Positions 17,301-29,228 are shown, counted from the stretch's first letter. The stretch is 64,000 bases of DNA from Caulobacter endophyticus (GCF_003116815.1 NZ_QDKQ01000037.1:124001-188000); one strand, 5' to 3'. Numbers and translations are program-made. Notes: generated by a model not told the origin, from the letters alone.

Positions 17301-18923
17301 GTGGTTCTGCACATCGATCGCCGCAGCCTGGTGCTGGGCGGGCTTGGCCTGGGCGCCCTGGCCCTGCCGGCCGGCCGCGCGGCCGCCCAACAGCTGTTGG
17401 GCGCCAGCGGCTTCACCCACAGCGTCGCCAGCGGCGAGCCGGGGCCTGACGCCATGCTGCTGTGGACGCGGTACGTCCCGGCCGGCGACGGCGGCTTGAT
17501 TACGCTGCAGGCCGAGGTGGCTCTGGACCAGGCCTTCACCAAGGTGGTCTCCGGCGGCGTCGTGCGCACCGGCGCCTATCGCGACTGGACCGCCAAGGTG
17601 ACGGTCGACGGGCTGAAGCCCGGCACGGTCTACTGGTACCGCTTCGTGGCCCCGGACGGCTCGAAATCGCCGGTCGGCCGCACCAAGACCCTGCCGGTCG
17701 GCCCGGTGTCGCGCTTCGGCCTGGCGGTGTTCTCGTGCTCGAACCTGCCATACGGCTACTTCAACGCCTATGGCCACGCCGCCGCGCGCCGGGACCTGGA
17801 CCTGTGGCTGCACACCGGCGACTACATCTACGAATACGGCTCGGGCTCGATCAGGGAAGCCGACCTGGTGGCCGGCCGCCTGCCGCAGCCGGGTCATGAG
17901 ATCCTGGCCGTCGCCGACTACCGCCTGCGCTACGCCAGCTACCGCGCCGATCCCGATCTGCAGCGCCTGCACCAGATGGCCCCGATGGTCGCCCTGTGGG
18001 ACGATCACGAGTCGGCCAATGACAGCTGGGAGGGCGGGGCCCAGAACCACCAGCCCGACAAGGAAGGCGACTGGAACGTCCGCCGCGCGGCGGCCATGCA
18101 GGTCTATCGCGAGTGGATGCCGGTGTCGGACGAGCCGTGGAAGGCCTATCCGATCGGCGTCCTGGCCACGCTTTACCGCACGGAGTCGCGGCTGCTGGGC
18201 CGCACCAAGCCCGCCGACCTCGGCGCGGCGTTCAAGGCGTCCGATCCAGACGCGGCGCTGAAGGCGTTTCGCGACGGGGCCTGGCGCGATCCGTCGGCCA
18301 CCATGCTGGGTTCGACCCAGGAAAGCTGGCTGGCGCACGAGATGAAGGCCTCGTCGAAGGCCTGGCAATTGGTCGGCATGGGAACGATCCTGGGCCGCAC
18401 CGTCATGCCCAGGGACGCCGTCGACTGGCTGCGTCCCGAGGTCAACGACAGGAAGGTCGCCGGCTATCGCAACAACATCCGCGCCGCCCAGCAGGGCCTG
18501 CCGATGTGGATGGACCGCTGGGACGGCTATCCGGCCGCGCGCTCGCGCCTGCTGAAGGCCGCCCAGGCCGCCGACGCCGATCTCGTCATGCTGTCGGGCG
18601 ACAGCCACAACGCCTGGGCCTATGGCCTGATCGAGGACGGCCGCCCGGCCGGGGTGGAGTTCGCCGGCCAGGCGGTCACTTCCAACGGCATGGAAGGCGA
18701 CATGGGGGCCGATCCCAAGGTCGTGGCCCAGGGCTTCATGACGGCCAATCCCGAGCTGAAATGGGCCGACACCAGCCGGCGCGGCTACATGATGATCGAG
18801 GTGACGCCCAGGAGCGTCGCCGGCGAATGGCTGTTCCTGCAGACCATCAAGGCCCGCTCGACCGAGCTTGCCGGCAGCCACCGCATGCGGGTGGATCGCG
18901 GGCGGCGGGCGTTTTCGGCCTAG
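17301..18923 (+). CDS. PhoD-type alkaline phosphatase / phosphodiesterase, Tat exported
   Basis: The 540-residue protein starts at a GTG with GAAGAGG upstream and has a twin-arginine signal (DRRSLVLGG). An N-terminal sandwich domain (about 35-130) precedes the metallophosphatase core with the metal motifs HTGDYIYEYG, LWDDHESANDSW and SGDSHNAWAYG. PhoD enzymes hydrolyse phosphomonoesters and diesters, including teichoic acids and phospholipids, using iron and calcium. It lies 99 bp after the FecA-like receptor and is probably induced with it. The last four bases, CTAG, are shared with the stop codon of the convergent kinase gene. Confidence 0.93.
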   Translation: MVLHIDRRSLVLGGLGLGALALPAGRAAAQQLLGASGFTHSVASGEPGPDAMLLWTRYVPAGDGGLITLQAEVALDQAFTKVVSGGVVRTGAYRDWTAKVTVDGLKPGTVYWYRFVAPDGSKSPVGRTKTLPVGPVSRFGLAVFSCSNLPYGYFNAYGHAAARRDLDLWLHTGDYIYEYGSGSIREADLVAGRLPQPGHEILAVADYRLRYASYRADPDLQRLHQMAPMVALWDDHESANDSWEGGAQNHQPDKEGDWNVRRAAAMQVYREWMPVSDEPWKAYPIGVLATLYRTESRLLGRTKPADLGAAFKASDPDAALKAFRDGAWRDPSATMLGSTQESWLAHEMKASSKAWQLVGMGTILGRTVMPRDAVDWLRPEVNDRKVAGYRNNIRAAQQGLPMWMDRWDGYPAARSRLLKAAQAADADLVMLSGDSHNAWAYGLIEDGRPAGVEFAGQAVTSNGMEGDMGADPKVVAQGFMTANPELKWADTSRRGYMMIEVTPRSVAGEWLFLQTIKARSTELAGSHRMRVDRGRRAFSA

Positions 18924-21394
18924 CTTCGCAGCATCCGGTCGACGCGGCCGGCCAGGTCCGACACCGCGAAGGGCTTGGTCAGCACCTCCATGCCCGGTTG
19001 GATGTGGCCGTGGTTGAGGACCGCGTTCTCGGCGTAGCCGGTGATGAACATCACCTTCAGCTCGGGCCTCATCGCCCGGGCGGCGTCGGCGACCTGGCGG
19101 CCGTTAAGGCCCCCGGGCAGGCCGACGTCGGTGATCAGGAGGTCGAAGCGGGCGTTGGACTGCAGCAGACGCAGGCCGGCGGGGCCGTCGGCCGCCTCGG
19201 CGCAGGCATAGCCCAGCTCCTGCAGCGCATCGACGATCAGCATGCGGACGGTAGGCTCGTCATCGACCACCAGCACCGTCTCGCCGGCCGCCGCCGGAGC
19301 GGGCAGCACGGCGTGGACGTCGGCCTCGGGCGCGGCCTCCTCGCCGAAATGGCGCGGCAGGTAGATGCAGACCATCGTGCCCTGGCCGACCTCGGAATAG
19401 ATCCGCACGTGGCCGTGCGACTGGCGGGCGAACCCGTAGACCATGGAGAGGCCAAGACCGGTGCCTTCGCCCATCGGCTTGGTGGTGAAGAACGGGTCGA
19501 ACACCCGCTCCTGGATCGACTTGTCCATGCCAACGCCGGTGTCGCTGACGCAGACGCAGACATATTGGCCCGGCTCCATGCCGCGCTCGTCGGCGGCGCG
19601 GCGGTCGAGCCACTTGTTGCCGGTCTCGATGGTGATGCGGCCGCCGTCGGGCATGGCGTCGCGGGCGTTGATGCACAGGTTGAGAAGGGCGTTCTCGAGC
19701 TGGTTGTCGTCGACCAGCGTGGGCCACAGGCCGGCGGCGGCCACGGTCTCGACCTTGATCGACGGACCGACCGTGCGGCGCACCAGCTCGACGAAATCGG
19801 CCATCAGCCGGTTGATGACGATGGGCCTGGGCGACAGGGTCTGGCGGCGCGAGAAGGCCAGGAGGCGGTGGGTGAGGGCGGCCGCGCGGCGAGCCGCGCC
19901 CTGGCCGGCGGCCAGATACTTCTCGACGTCGCGCGAGCGGCCCTGGGCCAGGCGCGCGCCGATCATCTCGAACGAGCCGGAGATGCCCGACAGCAGGTTG
20001 TTGAAGTCATGGGCCAGGCCCCCGGTCAGCTGGCCGACGGCTTCCATCTTCTGGGCCTGGCGCAGGGCCTCCTCGGCGTCGTGCAGGCGTTCCTGCTCCT
20101 CCAGCCGGGCGGTGACGTCGTAGACGAACTGGTAGGCGCCGGTCTGCACGCCCATGTCGTCGCGCAGCACCCCGAACCGCATCTCGTAGAAGCGGCGATA
20201 GCGGTCGGGATCGCCGTAGGCCTCGACCTGCACGAACTCCTCGCCGGCCAGGGCTCGCGCCCAGACCGCGCGCACCTGCGCCTGGTTCTCCGGCTGGTCG
20301 GTCAGCAGGCCCAGCATGCTGTCGCCCACGCGCGGCGTTACGCCGAACACCCGCTCGAATTCCTTTGCCGCGGCGCTATTGATGGCCAGCCAGCGGAAGT
20401 CCTTGTCAGCCACCTGGATGAAGGCGTTGGCGCCCTCCATGGCGTCGGCCAGCACCCGACGCTCGGCCAGGGCGGCGGCGACGCGCTGCTCCAGGGTCTC
20501 GTTCAGCCGGCGCAGGGCCACCTCGGCGCGGCGACGCTCGGTGATGTCCTGGAACAGCACGGCCACCTGCCGGCGCTCGGGCGGCTCGATGCGGAACGAC
20601 GACAGCGACAGGTAGCGGCCGGTGGCCACCAGTTCCTGCTCGAAGCGGATCGGCTCGCCGGTCCGCAGCACGTGGCCGTAGCGCGCCACCCAGGCGTCGG
20701 CCTCGTCGCCGACCATCTTGCGCAGCCTCTGGCCGACGACGTCGGGGATCCCGGCGTGGCGGGCGTAGGCGGCGTTGGCGTCGACGTGGATGTAGTCGCT
20801 GTCGGGGCCGTGCGGGCCGTCGAGGAACTCGATGACGCAGAAGCCCTCGTCCATCGAGTCGAAGAGGGTGCGGTAGAGCTGCTCGCTCTCGGCGCTCTTC
20901 TGCAGCGACAGGCGCAGGTCTAGCTGGCTCATCACCTGGCGGGCGAGCACCTGCAGGGTGCGCTGCTGCAGCGGCGACAGGTCCTTGGGCGAGGTGTCGA
21001 GCACGCACAGGGTGCCGATCGGCAGGCCCTCGGCGGTCTTAAGCAGGGCGCCGGCGTAGAACCGCAGGTGCGGCTCGCCGGTCACCAGGGGATTGCCGTC
21101 GAAGCGGTGGTCGCGCGTGGCGTCCGGGACCAGCAGGAAGTCGTCTTCCAGGATCGCCTTGGCGCAGAAGGACGTTTCCAGCGGCGTCTCGCGCACGCCC
21201 AGACCCACCTCGGCCTTGAAGAACTGGCGGTGCTCGTCGATCAGGTTGACGACCGCGATGGGCGTTCCGCAGATCTCGGCGGCCAGGGCTGCGATCTCGT
21301 CGAAGGCCGGCTCGCGCGCGGTGTCGAGGATGTCGTAACGGTAGAGCGCCGCGAGGCGACGGGCCTCGCGTTCCGACGGATCGGCGGCATGCAT
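18920..21394 (-). CDS. GAF/PAS hybrid sensor histidine kinase with receiver domain
   Basis: The 824-residue, apparently soluble kinase has an N-terminal GAF domain (about 15-165; DTAREPAFDEIAALAAEICGTPIAVV), two PAS-type regions (about 170-295 and 315-440), a short coiled coil, a HisKA domain with the phospho-acceptor in GGLAHDFNNLLSG (about residue 470), an ATPase domain with DTGVGM and GTGLGLSM, and a C-terminal receiver (about 700-822) with the acceptor aspartate in LLITDVGLPGG. No transmembrane segment is seen. It probably senses an intracellular cue. No separate response-regulator gene is adjacent, so its output may be the receiver or an unlinked partner. Confidence 0.92.
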   Translation of the reverse strand: MHAADPSEREARRLAALYRYDILDTAREPAFDEIAALAAEICGTPIAVVNLIDEHRQFFKAEVGLGVRETPLETSFCAKAILEDDFLLVPDATRDHRFDGNPLVTGEPHLRFYAGALLKTAEGLPIGTLCVLDTSPKDLSPLQQRTLQVLARQVMSQLDLRLSLQKSAESEQLYRTLFDSMDEGFCVIEFLDGPHGPDSDYIHVDANAAYARHAGIPDVVGQRLRKMVGDEADAWVARYGHVLRTGEPIRFEQELVATGRYLSLSSFRIEPPERRQVAVLFQDITERRRAEVALRRLNETLEQRVAAALAERRVLADAMEGANAFIQVADKDFRWLAINSAAAKEFERVFGVTPRVGDSMLGLLTDQPENQAQVRAVWARALAGEEFVQVEAYGDPDRYRRFYEMRFGVLRDDMGVQTGAYQFVYDVTARLEEQERLHDAEEALRQAQKMEAVGQLTGGLAHDFNNLLSGISGSFEMIGARLAQGRSRDVEKYLAAGQGAARRAAALTHRLLAFSRRQTLSPRPIVINRLMADFVELVRRTVGPSIKVETVAAAGLWPTLVDDNQLENALLNLCINARDAMPDGGRITIETGNKWLDRRAADERGMEPGQYVCVCVSDTGVGMDKSIQERVFDPFFTTKPMGEGTGLGLSMVYGFARQSHGHVRIYSEVGQGTMVCIYLPRHFGEEAAPEADVHAVLPAPAAAGETVLVVDDEPTVRMLIVDALQELGYACAEAADGPAGLRLLQSNARFDLLITDVGLPGGLNGRQVADAARAMRPELKVMFITGYAENAVLNHGHIQPGMEVLTKPFAVSDLAGRVDRMLRS

Positions 21395-21511
21395 GCGAAC
21401 TTAAGGCCCCCGGTCCCCGACCATTGTCGACTTCCCGACGCCGGCGCGCAGGATCAGTCGCTTAGACGCATGACGCGTCCAACGGTTCCACGCAACCAAG
21501 GTAAAGCTTGT

Positions 21512-21523
21512 GGGGGGGGGGGG
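21512..21523 (+). repeat. Run of 12 G
   Basis: A homopolymer of 12 G lies 118 bp before the kinase start codon and 10 bp beyond the stop codon of the EAL gene. Such tracts change length by slippage and could vary expression of the kinase; a sequencing or assembly artefact is also possible. Confidence 0.9.
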
Positions 21524-21533
21524 CTGAGGTTCC

Positions 21534-23135
21534 CTAGCCCCAGCCCTCGGATACGCCGGCGCGGCGGGCCATCGGGGTGACGGACGACGGGCGCTGCGAG
21601 GGTTGCGGCTGGTCGGCCGGCTTGCCGTAGAGCCAGCCCTGGGCGAAGTCGACGCCGGCCTTGCGGACCACGTCCTCGACCTCGGCGGTCTCGACCATCT
21701 CGGCCACGGTGCGCACGTTGAGGTCTCGGCACAGCTCGACCAGGCGGCGGACCATGGCCCCGTCGCGGCTGTTGCCGGCCAGCTCGCGCACGTAGCGCCC
21801 GTCGATCTTGACGATGTCGAGGGTCAGCTCCTGCAGGTAGGCGAACGAGGCCGCGCCGGCCCCGAAATCGTCCAGGCAGACCAGCGAGCCCAGGCCGCGC
21901 AGGGCCTGGATGTGGCGGTTGGCGCGCGGCAGGTCGTCGATGGCGCTGGTCTCGGTGACCTCGAAGATCAGCCGACCCTTGGCGGCCGGGGCAGCCACCA
22001 GCAGGCGGCCGATATGGTCGACGAAGGTCTCGCTGACGATCGTGCGGCCCGAGACGTTGACGGCCAGGCGGACGGCGCCGCTGCGGTCGGAGGCGATCCG
22101 GCGCACCGCCTGCTCGGCGATGGCGTGGTCCAGCTCCTCGATGATGTCGAACTCCTCGGCCATGCGGATCAGGGCGAAGGGGCTGGCGCCGTCCTCGAAG
22201 CGCACCAGCGCCTCGTGGTGGTGGGCCTGGCCGGACGAGAGGTCGACCACGGGCTGGTAGGCGAGGGTGAAGCGGCGCTGGCTGACGGCCGCGCCCAGGG
22301 CGCCGGCGCGGGCCAGGGTGCGCTTGACCGAGCGGTTCATCGCCTCCGACAGCGTCATCGGCGGGGTGTCCTTGAGGCCCTCGCGCAGGAAGTCGTCGAG
22401 AGCATAGCGCAGGGCCCGCAGGCCGCGCGACGAGGTCCCGCCGTCCAGCGGCACCACATGGGCGCTGGCGTCGAGCGCGGCGATCCGGGTCAGGCGGGCG
22501 GCCAGGGCCTCGGGCCGGTCGTCCTTGGCGCGCAGCAGGGCGAAGCGCTCGGGCGAGACCTGGGTGGCCATGGCTCCGGAGTGCGACTCGGCCCGCACGG
22601 CGCCGGCGATCTTCATGTCGAGGGCCAGCGCCTCGGGCGGAGCCAGGCCGTCGCGCAATGCGGCCAGGCCCGCGAACTCGACCATGGCCAGTTCCAGTTC
22701 AAGCCCCGTGACGCGTGCGGCCTCAAAGAGGCCCTTGGCGATCTCGTCGAAATTCTCGCGCGGGCGCAGGCCCGTGGCGTCCAGGCCGCCGGCGGGCGCG
22801 CGGGCGGCGGTGATCGCGACAGAGGTACGTCCGAAATTGTCGGGGAGGGCGCGCAGAGTGACTCCAACGAAGCGCTCCGGCTCGCCGGCGACGCGGACGG
22901 TGACCGGACCCCGGCGCTGGCCGTCGTCGAGGGCGGAGAGCGTAGCGTCCATCAACGGGCGGTCGGCAGGCGTGAACAGGTCGCGCCAGACCCGGCCCAT
23001 CAGGGAGACTTCGGACTTGCCCATGATCTTCTGCGCCGCGCCCAGGGCGAGGCTGACCCGATCGCCCTCCAGTTCGAGCAGCAGGTCGGCGCTGGTGAAG
23101 GCTAGGCCCAGCAGGCGGCGTGGATCGATCGACAC
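21534..23135 (-). CDS. PAS-EAL cyclic-di-GMP phosphodiesterase
   Basis: The 533-residue protein has an N-terminal PAS-like domain (about 10-110), a middle region of about 150 residues that may be a degenerate GGDEF-like fold without the motif, and a C-terminal EAL domain (about 275-515). The EAL domain keeps the signature HHEALVRFED, the NVSGRT metal-binding region, ETSAIDD, the DDFGAG loop and the lysine of LDIVKIDGRYV, so hydrolysis of c-di-GMP is likely. The GTG start at 23135 follows GGGGGAG. It is transcribed in the same direction as the kinase downstream. It should lower c-di-GMP in response to the PAS signal, affecting motility and attachment. Confidence 0.9.
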   Translation of the reverse strand: MSIDPRRLLGLAFTSADLLLELEGDRVSLALGAAQKIMGKSEVSLMGRVWRDLFTPADRPLMDATLSALDDGQRRGPVTVRVAGEPERFVGVTLRALPDNFGRTSVAITAARAPAGGLDATGLRPRENFDEIAKGLFEAARVTGLELELAMVEFAGLAALRDGLAPPEALALDMKIAGAVRAESHSGAMATQVSPERFALLRAKDDRPEALAARLTRIAALDASAHVVPLDGGTSSRGLRALRYALDDFLREGLKDTPPMTLSEAMNRSVKRTLARAGALGAAVSQRRFTLAYQPVVDLSSGQAHHHEALVRFEDGASPFALIRMAEEFDIIEELDHAIAEQAVRRIASDRSGAVRLAVNVSGRTIVSETFVDHIGRLLVAAPAAKGRLIFEVTETSAIDDLPRANRHIQALRGLGSLVCLDDFGAGAASFAYLQELTLDIVKIDGRYVRELAGNSRDGAMVRRLVELCRDLNVRTVAEMVETAEVEDVVRKAGVDFAQGWLYGKPADQPQPSQRPSSVTPMARRAGVSEGWG

Positions 23136-23253
23136 AGGACGGAGCTCCCCCAGAGGAGCCCATTCTGGCCGACCTTAGCTTAAGGACCCGTGCATGGGGC
23201 GGGTTTCACGGGCTGCGGCGAGCGGTCGCGCAAGCGATCGTCATGGCTGAAAA

Positions 23254-23268
23254 GAACATCTTGCGAAC
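23254..23268. promoter_or_regulatory. LexA (SOS) box of recA
   Basis: GAAC-N7-GAAC is the exact reverse complement of GTTC-N7-GTTC, the LexA site of alphaproteobacteria. It lies about 105 bp before the recA start. A third GAAC follows at 23272-23275. The site predicts DNA-damage induction of recA. Confidence 0.9.
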
Positions 23269-23372
23269 ATAGAACAAAATGTGTACGTGTTAATCATTCC
23301 ACAGGCGGTGGGCGTAGCGGCGCCCGAACTTCCGGCCCAGCGGTCGGAATCATGGAATAAGGCGATCATCCA

Positions 23373-24443
23373 ATGACCAGTCAGGCGGCTTTGAAACTCG
23401 TGGGCAAGGAAGAAGGCGACAAGGCGCGGGCGCTAGAGGCGGCTCTGGCGCAGATCGATCGGGCCTTCGGCAAGGGCTCGGTGATGAAGCTCGGCGAAAA
23501 GGGCAAGGTCGAGATCGAGTCGGTCTCCACCGGCTCTCTCGGGCTCGACATCGCGCTCGGCATCGGCGGCCTGCCGAAGGGCCGCGTCATCGAGGTCTAC
23601 GGTCCGGAAAGCTCCGGCAAGACCACCCTGGCGCTTCACGTCGTGGCCGAGGTCCAGAAGGCCGGCGGGACCGCCGCCTTCGTCGACGCCGAACACGCGC
23701 TCGATCCCTCCTACGCTCATAAGCTGGGCGTCAATCTCGACAACCTGCTGGTCTCCCAGCCGGACAACGGCGAACAGGCCCTGGAGATCACCGACACCCT
23801 GGTGCGCTCGGGCGCGGTCGACATCGTCGTGGTCGACTCCGTGGCCGCCCTGACGCCGAAGGCCGAAATCGAGGGCGAGATGGGCGACAGCCTGCCCGGC
23901 CTCCAGGCCCGCCTGATGAGCCAGGCGCTGCGCAAGCTGACCGGCTCGATCAACAAGGCCAACACCATCGTCATCTTCATCAACCAGATCCGTCACAAGA
24001 TCGGGGTGATGTACGGCAGCCCGGAAACGACCACGGGCGGCAACGCGCTGAAGTTCTACGCCTCGGTGCGCCTGGACATCCGCCGCACCGGCTCGGTCAA
24101 GAACCGCGACGAGATCATCGGCAACAACGTCCGCGTCAAGGTGGTGAAGAACAAGGTGGCCCCGCCGTTCCGCGAGGTCGAGTTCGACATCATGTACGGC
24201 GAGGGCATCTCCAAGCTCGGCGAGATCATCGACCTGGGCGTCAAGGGCGGCATCATCGACAAGGCCGGCTCCTGGTTCTCCTACAACAGCCAGCGCATTG
24301 GCCAGGGTCGCGACAACGTCCGCGAGTTCCTCAAGAACAACAAGGACCTGGCCAACGAGATCGAGACGGCCGTGCGCAAGGCCTCGCAGAAGATCGAGGA
24401 AGAACTGCTGGTCGGTGGTCCCGAGGACGGCGACGAAGACTAA
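23373..24443 (+). CDS. recA: DNA recombinase RecA
   Basis: The 356-residue protein is full-length RecA. It has the N-terminal helix region, the Walker A motif GPESSGKT, Walker B in [10 protein letters not shown], the L1 and L2 loop regions (the latter [14 protein letters not shown] followed by [22 protein letters not shown]) and an acidic C-terminal tail (EDGDED). It catalyses homologous strand exchange and acts as co-protease for LexA cleavage. An alphaproteobacterial SOS box lies upstream and a stem-loop follows the stop codon. It is transcribed alone, with alaS 487 bp downstream. Confidence 0.99.
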   Translation: MTSQAALKLVGKEEGDKARALEAALAQIDRAFGKGSVMKLGEKGKVEIESVSTGSLGLDIALGIGGLPKGRVIEVYGPESSGKTTLALHVVAEVQKAGGTAAFVDAEHALDPSYAHKLGVNLDNLLVSQPDNGEQALEITDTLVRSGAVDIVVVDSVAALTPKAEIEGEMGDSLPGLQARLMSQALRKLTGSINKANTIVIFINQIRHKIGVMYGSPETTTGGNALKFYASVRLDIRRTGSVKNRDEIIGNNVRVKVVKNKVAPPFREVEFDIMYGEGISKLGEIIDLGVKGGIIDKAGSWFSYNSQRIGQGRDNVREFLKNNKDLANEIETAVRKASQKIEEELLVGGPEDGDED

Positions 24444-24447
24444 GCCA

Positions 24448-24469
24448 TTCGGCGCGCGCCTGCGCCGAA
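24448..24469 (+). terminator. Stem-loop directly after recA
   Basis: TTCGGCGC, a six-base loop and GCGCCGAA form an 8-bp perfect stem five bases after the recA stop. No T run follows, so it may stabilise the mRNA end or work with Rho. Confidence 0.45.
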
Positions 24470-24550
24470 CTTCGCGGCCGCCGCCCGCCGAGGGCGACCC
24501 CGCCTTATAGCCCACGGCGGAACGACACCGCCGTCGACGGCCGCGATCCC

Positions 24551-24590
24551 CGGACGCCTGGACCCCATGCCAGGCGTCCGATTTCGTTGA
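24551..24590 (+). terminator. Strong stem-loop terminator downstream of recA
   Basis: CGGACGCCTGG, an eight-base loop and CCAGGCGTCCG form an 11-bp perfect stem followed by ATTTCGTT. It probably ends the recA transcript. Confidence 0.65.
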
Positions 24591-24642
24591 GATCCACCCC
24601 CTTGTCTCGTGACGGCGGGAGCGAGTGACGGAGCGCCGCCCC

Positions 24643-24717
24643 AAGATCCTCCCCTCTGGGGGAAGTGGCCCGACGGGCCGGAAGGGGGGCGCTTTCAGCT
24701 TCCGCTGAGCCTGCCCG
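24643..24717 (+). repeat. GC-rich intergenic repeat, copy A
   Basis: This copy starts AAGATCCTCCCCTCTGGGGG, continues through a GGCCCGACGGGCC hairpin and a G-rich run, and ends with TTTCAG-CTTCCGCT. A nearly identical element lies at 59074-59145. Two adjacent stem-loops are predicted. It looks like a dispersed palindromic element. Confidence 0.75.
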
Positions 24718-24930
24718 CCCTACGCTAGGCATCCCTCGCCCGGGCGGGCAAGACGTCCTCGCATGAGGCGCGAGGCCGGGATGATCGCGCTGAATGAAAA
24801 GCGTCACAAACGTCTTGCCGGCGCGCCGCGGGCCGACCATCTCGACGTTGGATTTCCACAAAGCTTGAAACCGCGCTATGCAGCCCCGACTTCCGGCGCT
24901 GCCGGACCTTTCGAGATTCCCGAGACGACG

Positions 24931-27573
<2,643 letters not shown>

Positions 27574-27586
27574 TAGGCCCTGGTAG

Positions 27587-27613
27587 CCGGGGCGACATCG
27601 TCGCCCCGGTTTT
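27587..27613 (+). terminator. Intrinsic terminator of alaS
   Basis: CCGGGGCGAC, a three-base loop and GTCGCCCCGG form a 10-bp perfect stem followed by TTTT, 13 bp after the alaS stop. Confidence 0.85.
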
Positions 27614-27680
27614 GGCGTCTCTGGGTTGAACTCGCCTTGCCGGTAGGCCAGGGTCGCCTCCATCAGTTGATGGAGTTCCC

Positions 27681-28001
27681 ATGATCGGCCTGCTCATCGC
27701 CGCGATCCTCGCCACGCAGGCTTCGGCCGGGCCGTCGCCCGACGACGCCCAGGCCCAGGGGCAGGCCGCGCTTGAGGGCATGACCAAGATCTTCACGACG
27801 CTCGGATCCTGCGAGCGCCATTTCACGCCCGAGCAGGTGAAGGGCGTCAAGCGCGGCTTCACGCCCGCCGCCGGGCAGGCCCCGACCCCGCTTCAGGCTC
27901 ACATCGCTGGCGCCTATGAGCGCGGCAAGGCCGACACCTCGCTGTCGGCCCCGGTCTGCCAGGAGATGATGCGCCTCCTGGCGGAACAGAAGAAGCGGTA
28001 G
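27681..28001 (+). CDS. Small secreted protein of unknown function
   Basis: The 106-residue protein has a short signal peptide (to about 17, ATQASA) and a small helical remainder with two cysteines (SCERHF and PVCQEM) that could form a disulfide. I do not recognise a family. It has its own start after the alaS terminator and ends 9 bp from the stop of the convergent serine hydrolase. Base composition and codon use are like its neighbours, so it is probably a real gene. Confidence 0.65.
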   Translation: MIGLLIAAILATQASAGPSPDDAQAQGQAALEGMTKIFTTLGSCERHFTPEQVKGVKRGFTPAAGQAPTPLQAHIAGAYERGKADTSLSAPVCQEMMRLLAEQKKR

Positions 28002-28010
28002 ACGCCGACC

Positions 28011-29228
28011 CTACGGATCCAGCTGCGCCTGGCCCTTGCCCAGCTCCAGCCAGTCGTTGAAGGGCAGGTGGTAGTAGAGGTCGAAGACCTCGGCCTGCAG
28101 CTTGAAGGGCAGGCTGCTCTCGCTGTTCCACAGCATCACGACGCCGGTCTTCCTGGCGGGGTCGAACATCATGGTGGCGCGATAGCCGTCGACGGCGCCG
28201 CTGTGGCCGGCCAGGCGGTGGCCCTGGTAGCCGAAGCTGCGCATGGCCAGGCCGTAGCCGGGTTTCTCCAGCGTGCGGCCCAGCGGCGAGTTGCCGTAGG
28301 GCTTGCCGGTGTTGACGCGGGGACGCTGGATCTCCTCCAGCACATTGGCGGGCAGCACGGCGGGGGCCAGGCCCATCTGGGCCTGCATCCAGCGCGCCAG
28401 GTCGACGATGTTGGAGTTCACCCCGGCGGCGGCGGGGGTCAGGTAATAGGCCTCGGCCAGGGTCAGGCGGCGCCCGTAGCGGGTGGGCCGGGCCCAGTGC
28501 CTGGCGTCGCTCAGTTCGGTCATGCCGATGGTGGCGCTGCTCATGCCCAGCGGCAGGAACAGGCGCTGGCGGGCCTCTTCGGCATAGGGCCGGCGGGTGG
28601 CGGTCTCGACGATCTCGCGGATCGTGTCGAAGGCGACGTTCTGGTAGGTGTGGCAGGTGGCCGGCGGGCACTGGGGCGGTACATCGCCCAGGGCCTGGCG
28701 GATCATCTTGGGTGCGCGTCCGCCCTCCAGCCAGCCGTCATAGGCGTTGCGCGGCAGGCCCGTGCGCTGGGACAGCAACTGCTCGATGGTCAGGGTCGCC
28801 TGGGCGCCCGCCGGCAGGCGCAGGCTGGTGTCGAACTTGCCCAGCGGATCGTTCAGCGAGAACGCCCCGTCCTGCGCCAGGCGGGCGCTCAGCGAGCCCG
28901 CGATGGTCTTCGACAGCGACGCCCAGCGGAACACCGTGTCGGGACCCACCGCCTCGCCCTCGTCGGGCATGGTGACGCCGTAACCCTTGACGAACGACAG
29001 CCGGCCGTCCTCGACCACGGCGACGGCCAGGCCCGTCATCGAGCGGTCGCGCATCATCGCCTGGACGCGGTTGTCGAGGGCGCGGTAGTCGATCTCGCCG
29101 CGCCAGTCCTGAGGCTTCAGCGGCAGCACCATGGGCGTGGCGGCCGCGGCGATGGTCTTGTCGTCTGCGGCCTGGGGGGCGCGCGTACAGCGCACGACGC
29201 CGAAGGTCAGGGCGCCCAGCACGGCCAC
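28011..29228 (-). CDS. Serine hydrolase, class C beta-lactamase / EstB family, membrane anchored
   Basis: The 405-residue protein (counted from the GTG at 29228) has a hydrophobic N-terminal anchor and a penicillin-binding-like domain with all three active-site motifs: SLSK (serine nucleophile and lysine, in RWASLSKT), YQN (HTYQNVAF) and HSG (AGHSGAVDG). Family members are carboxypeptidases, esterases or D-aminopeptidases; few are true beta-lactamases. The start is uncertain: the frame stays open upstream and encodes a basic RRRRWTPWR patch that would suit a membrane anchor, but no ATG is present, so a CTG near 29312 or the GTG used here must serve. It is convergent with the small secreted protein gene. 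Confidence 0.85.
   Translation of the reverse strand: MAVLGALTFGVVRCTRAPQAADDKTIAAAATPMVLPLKPQDWRGEIDYRALDNRVQAMMRDRSMTGLAVAVVEDGRLSFVKGYGVTMPDEGEAVGPDTVFRWASLSKTIAGSLSARLAQDGAFSLNDPLGKFDTSLRLPAGAQATLTIEQLLSQRTGLPRNAYDGWLEGGRAPKMIRQALGDVPPQCPPATCHTYQNVAFDTIREIVETATRRPYAEEARQRLFLPLGMSSATIGMTELSDARHWARPTRYGRRLTLAEAYYLTPAAAGVNSNIVDLARWMQAQMGLAPAVLPANVLEEIQRPRVNTGKPYGNSPLGRTLEKPGYGLAMRSFGYQGHRLAGHSGAVDGYRATMMFDPARKTGVVMLWNSESSLPFKLQAEVFDLYYHLPFNDWLELGKGQAQLDP

Larger units (their letters stand above)
24470..24930. other. Intergenic region between recA and alaS
   Basis: I see no gene in this stretch. It holds an 11-bp stem terminator (24551-24590), one copy of an intergenic repeat (24643-24717) that recurs near 59.1 kb, and the alaS promoter region. 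A CTTGAAACC motif at about 24865 is a weak -35-like match only. Confidence 0.6.
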
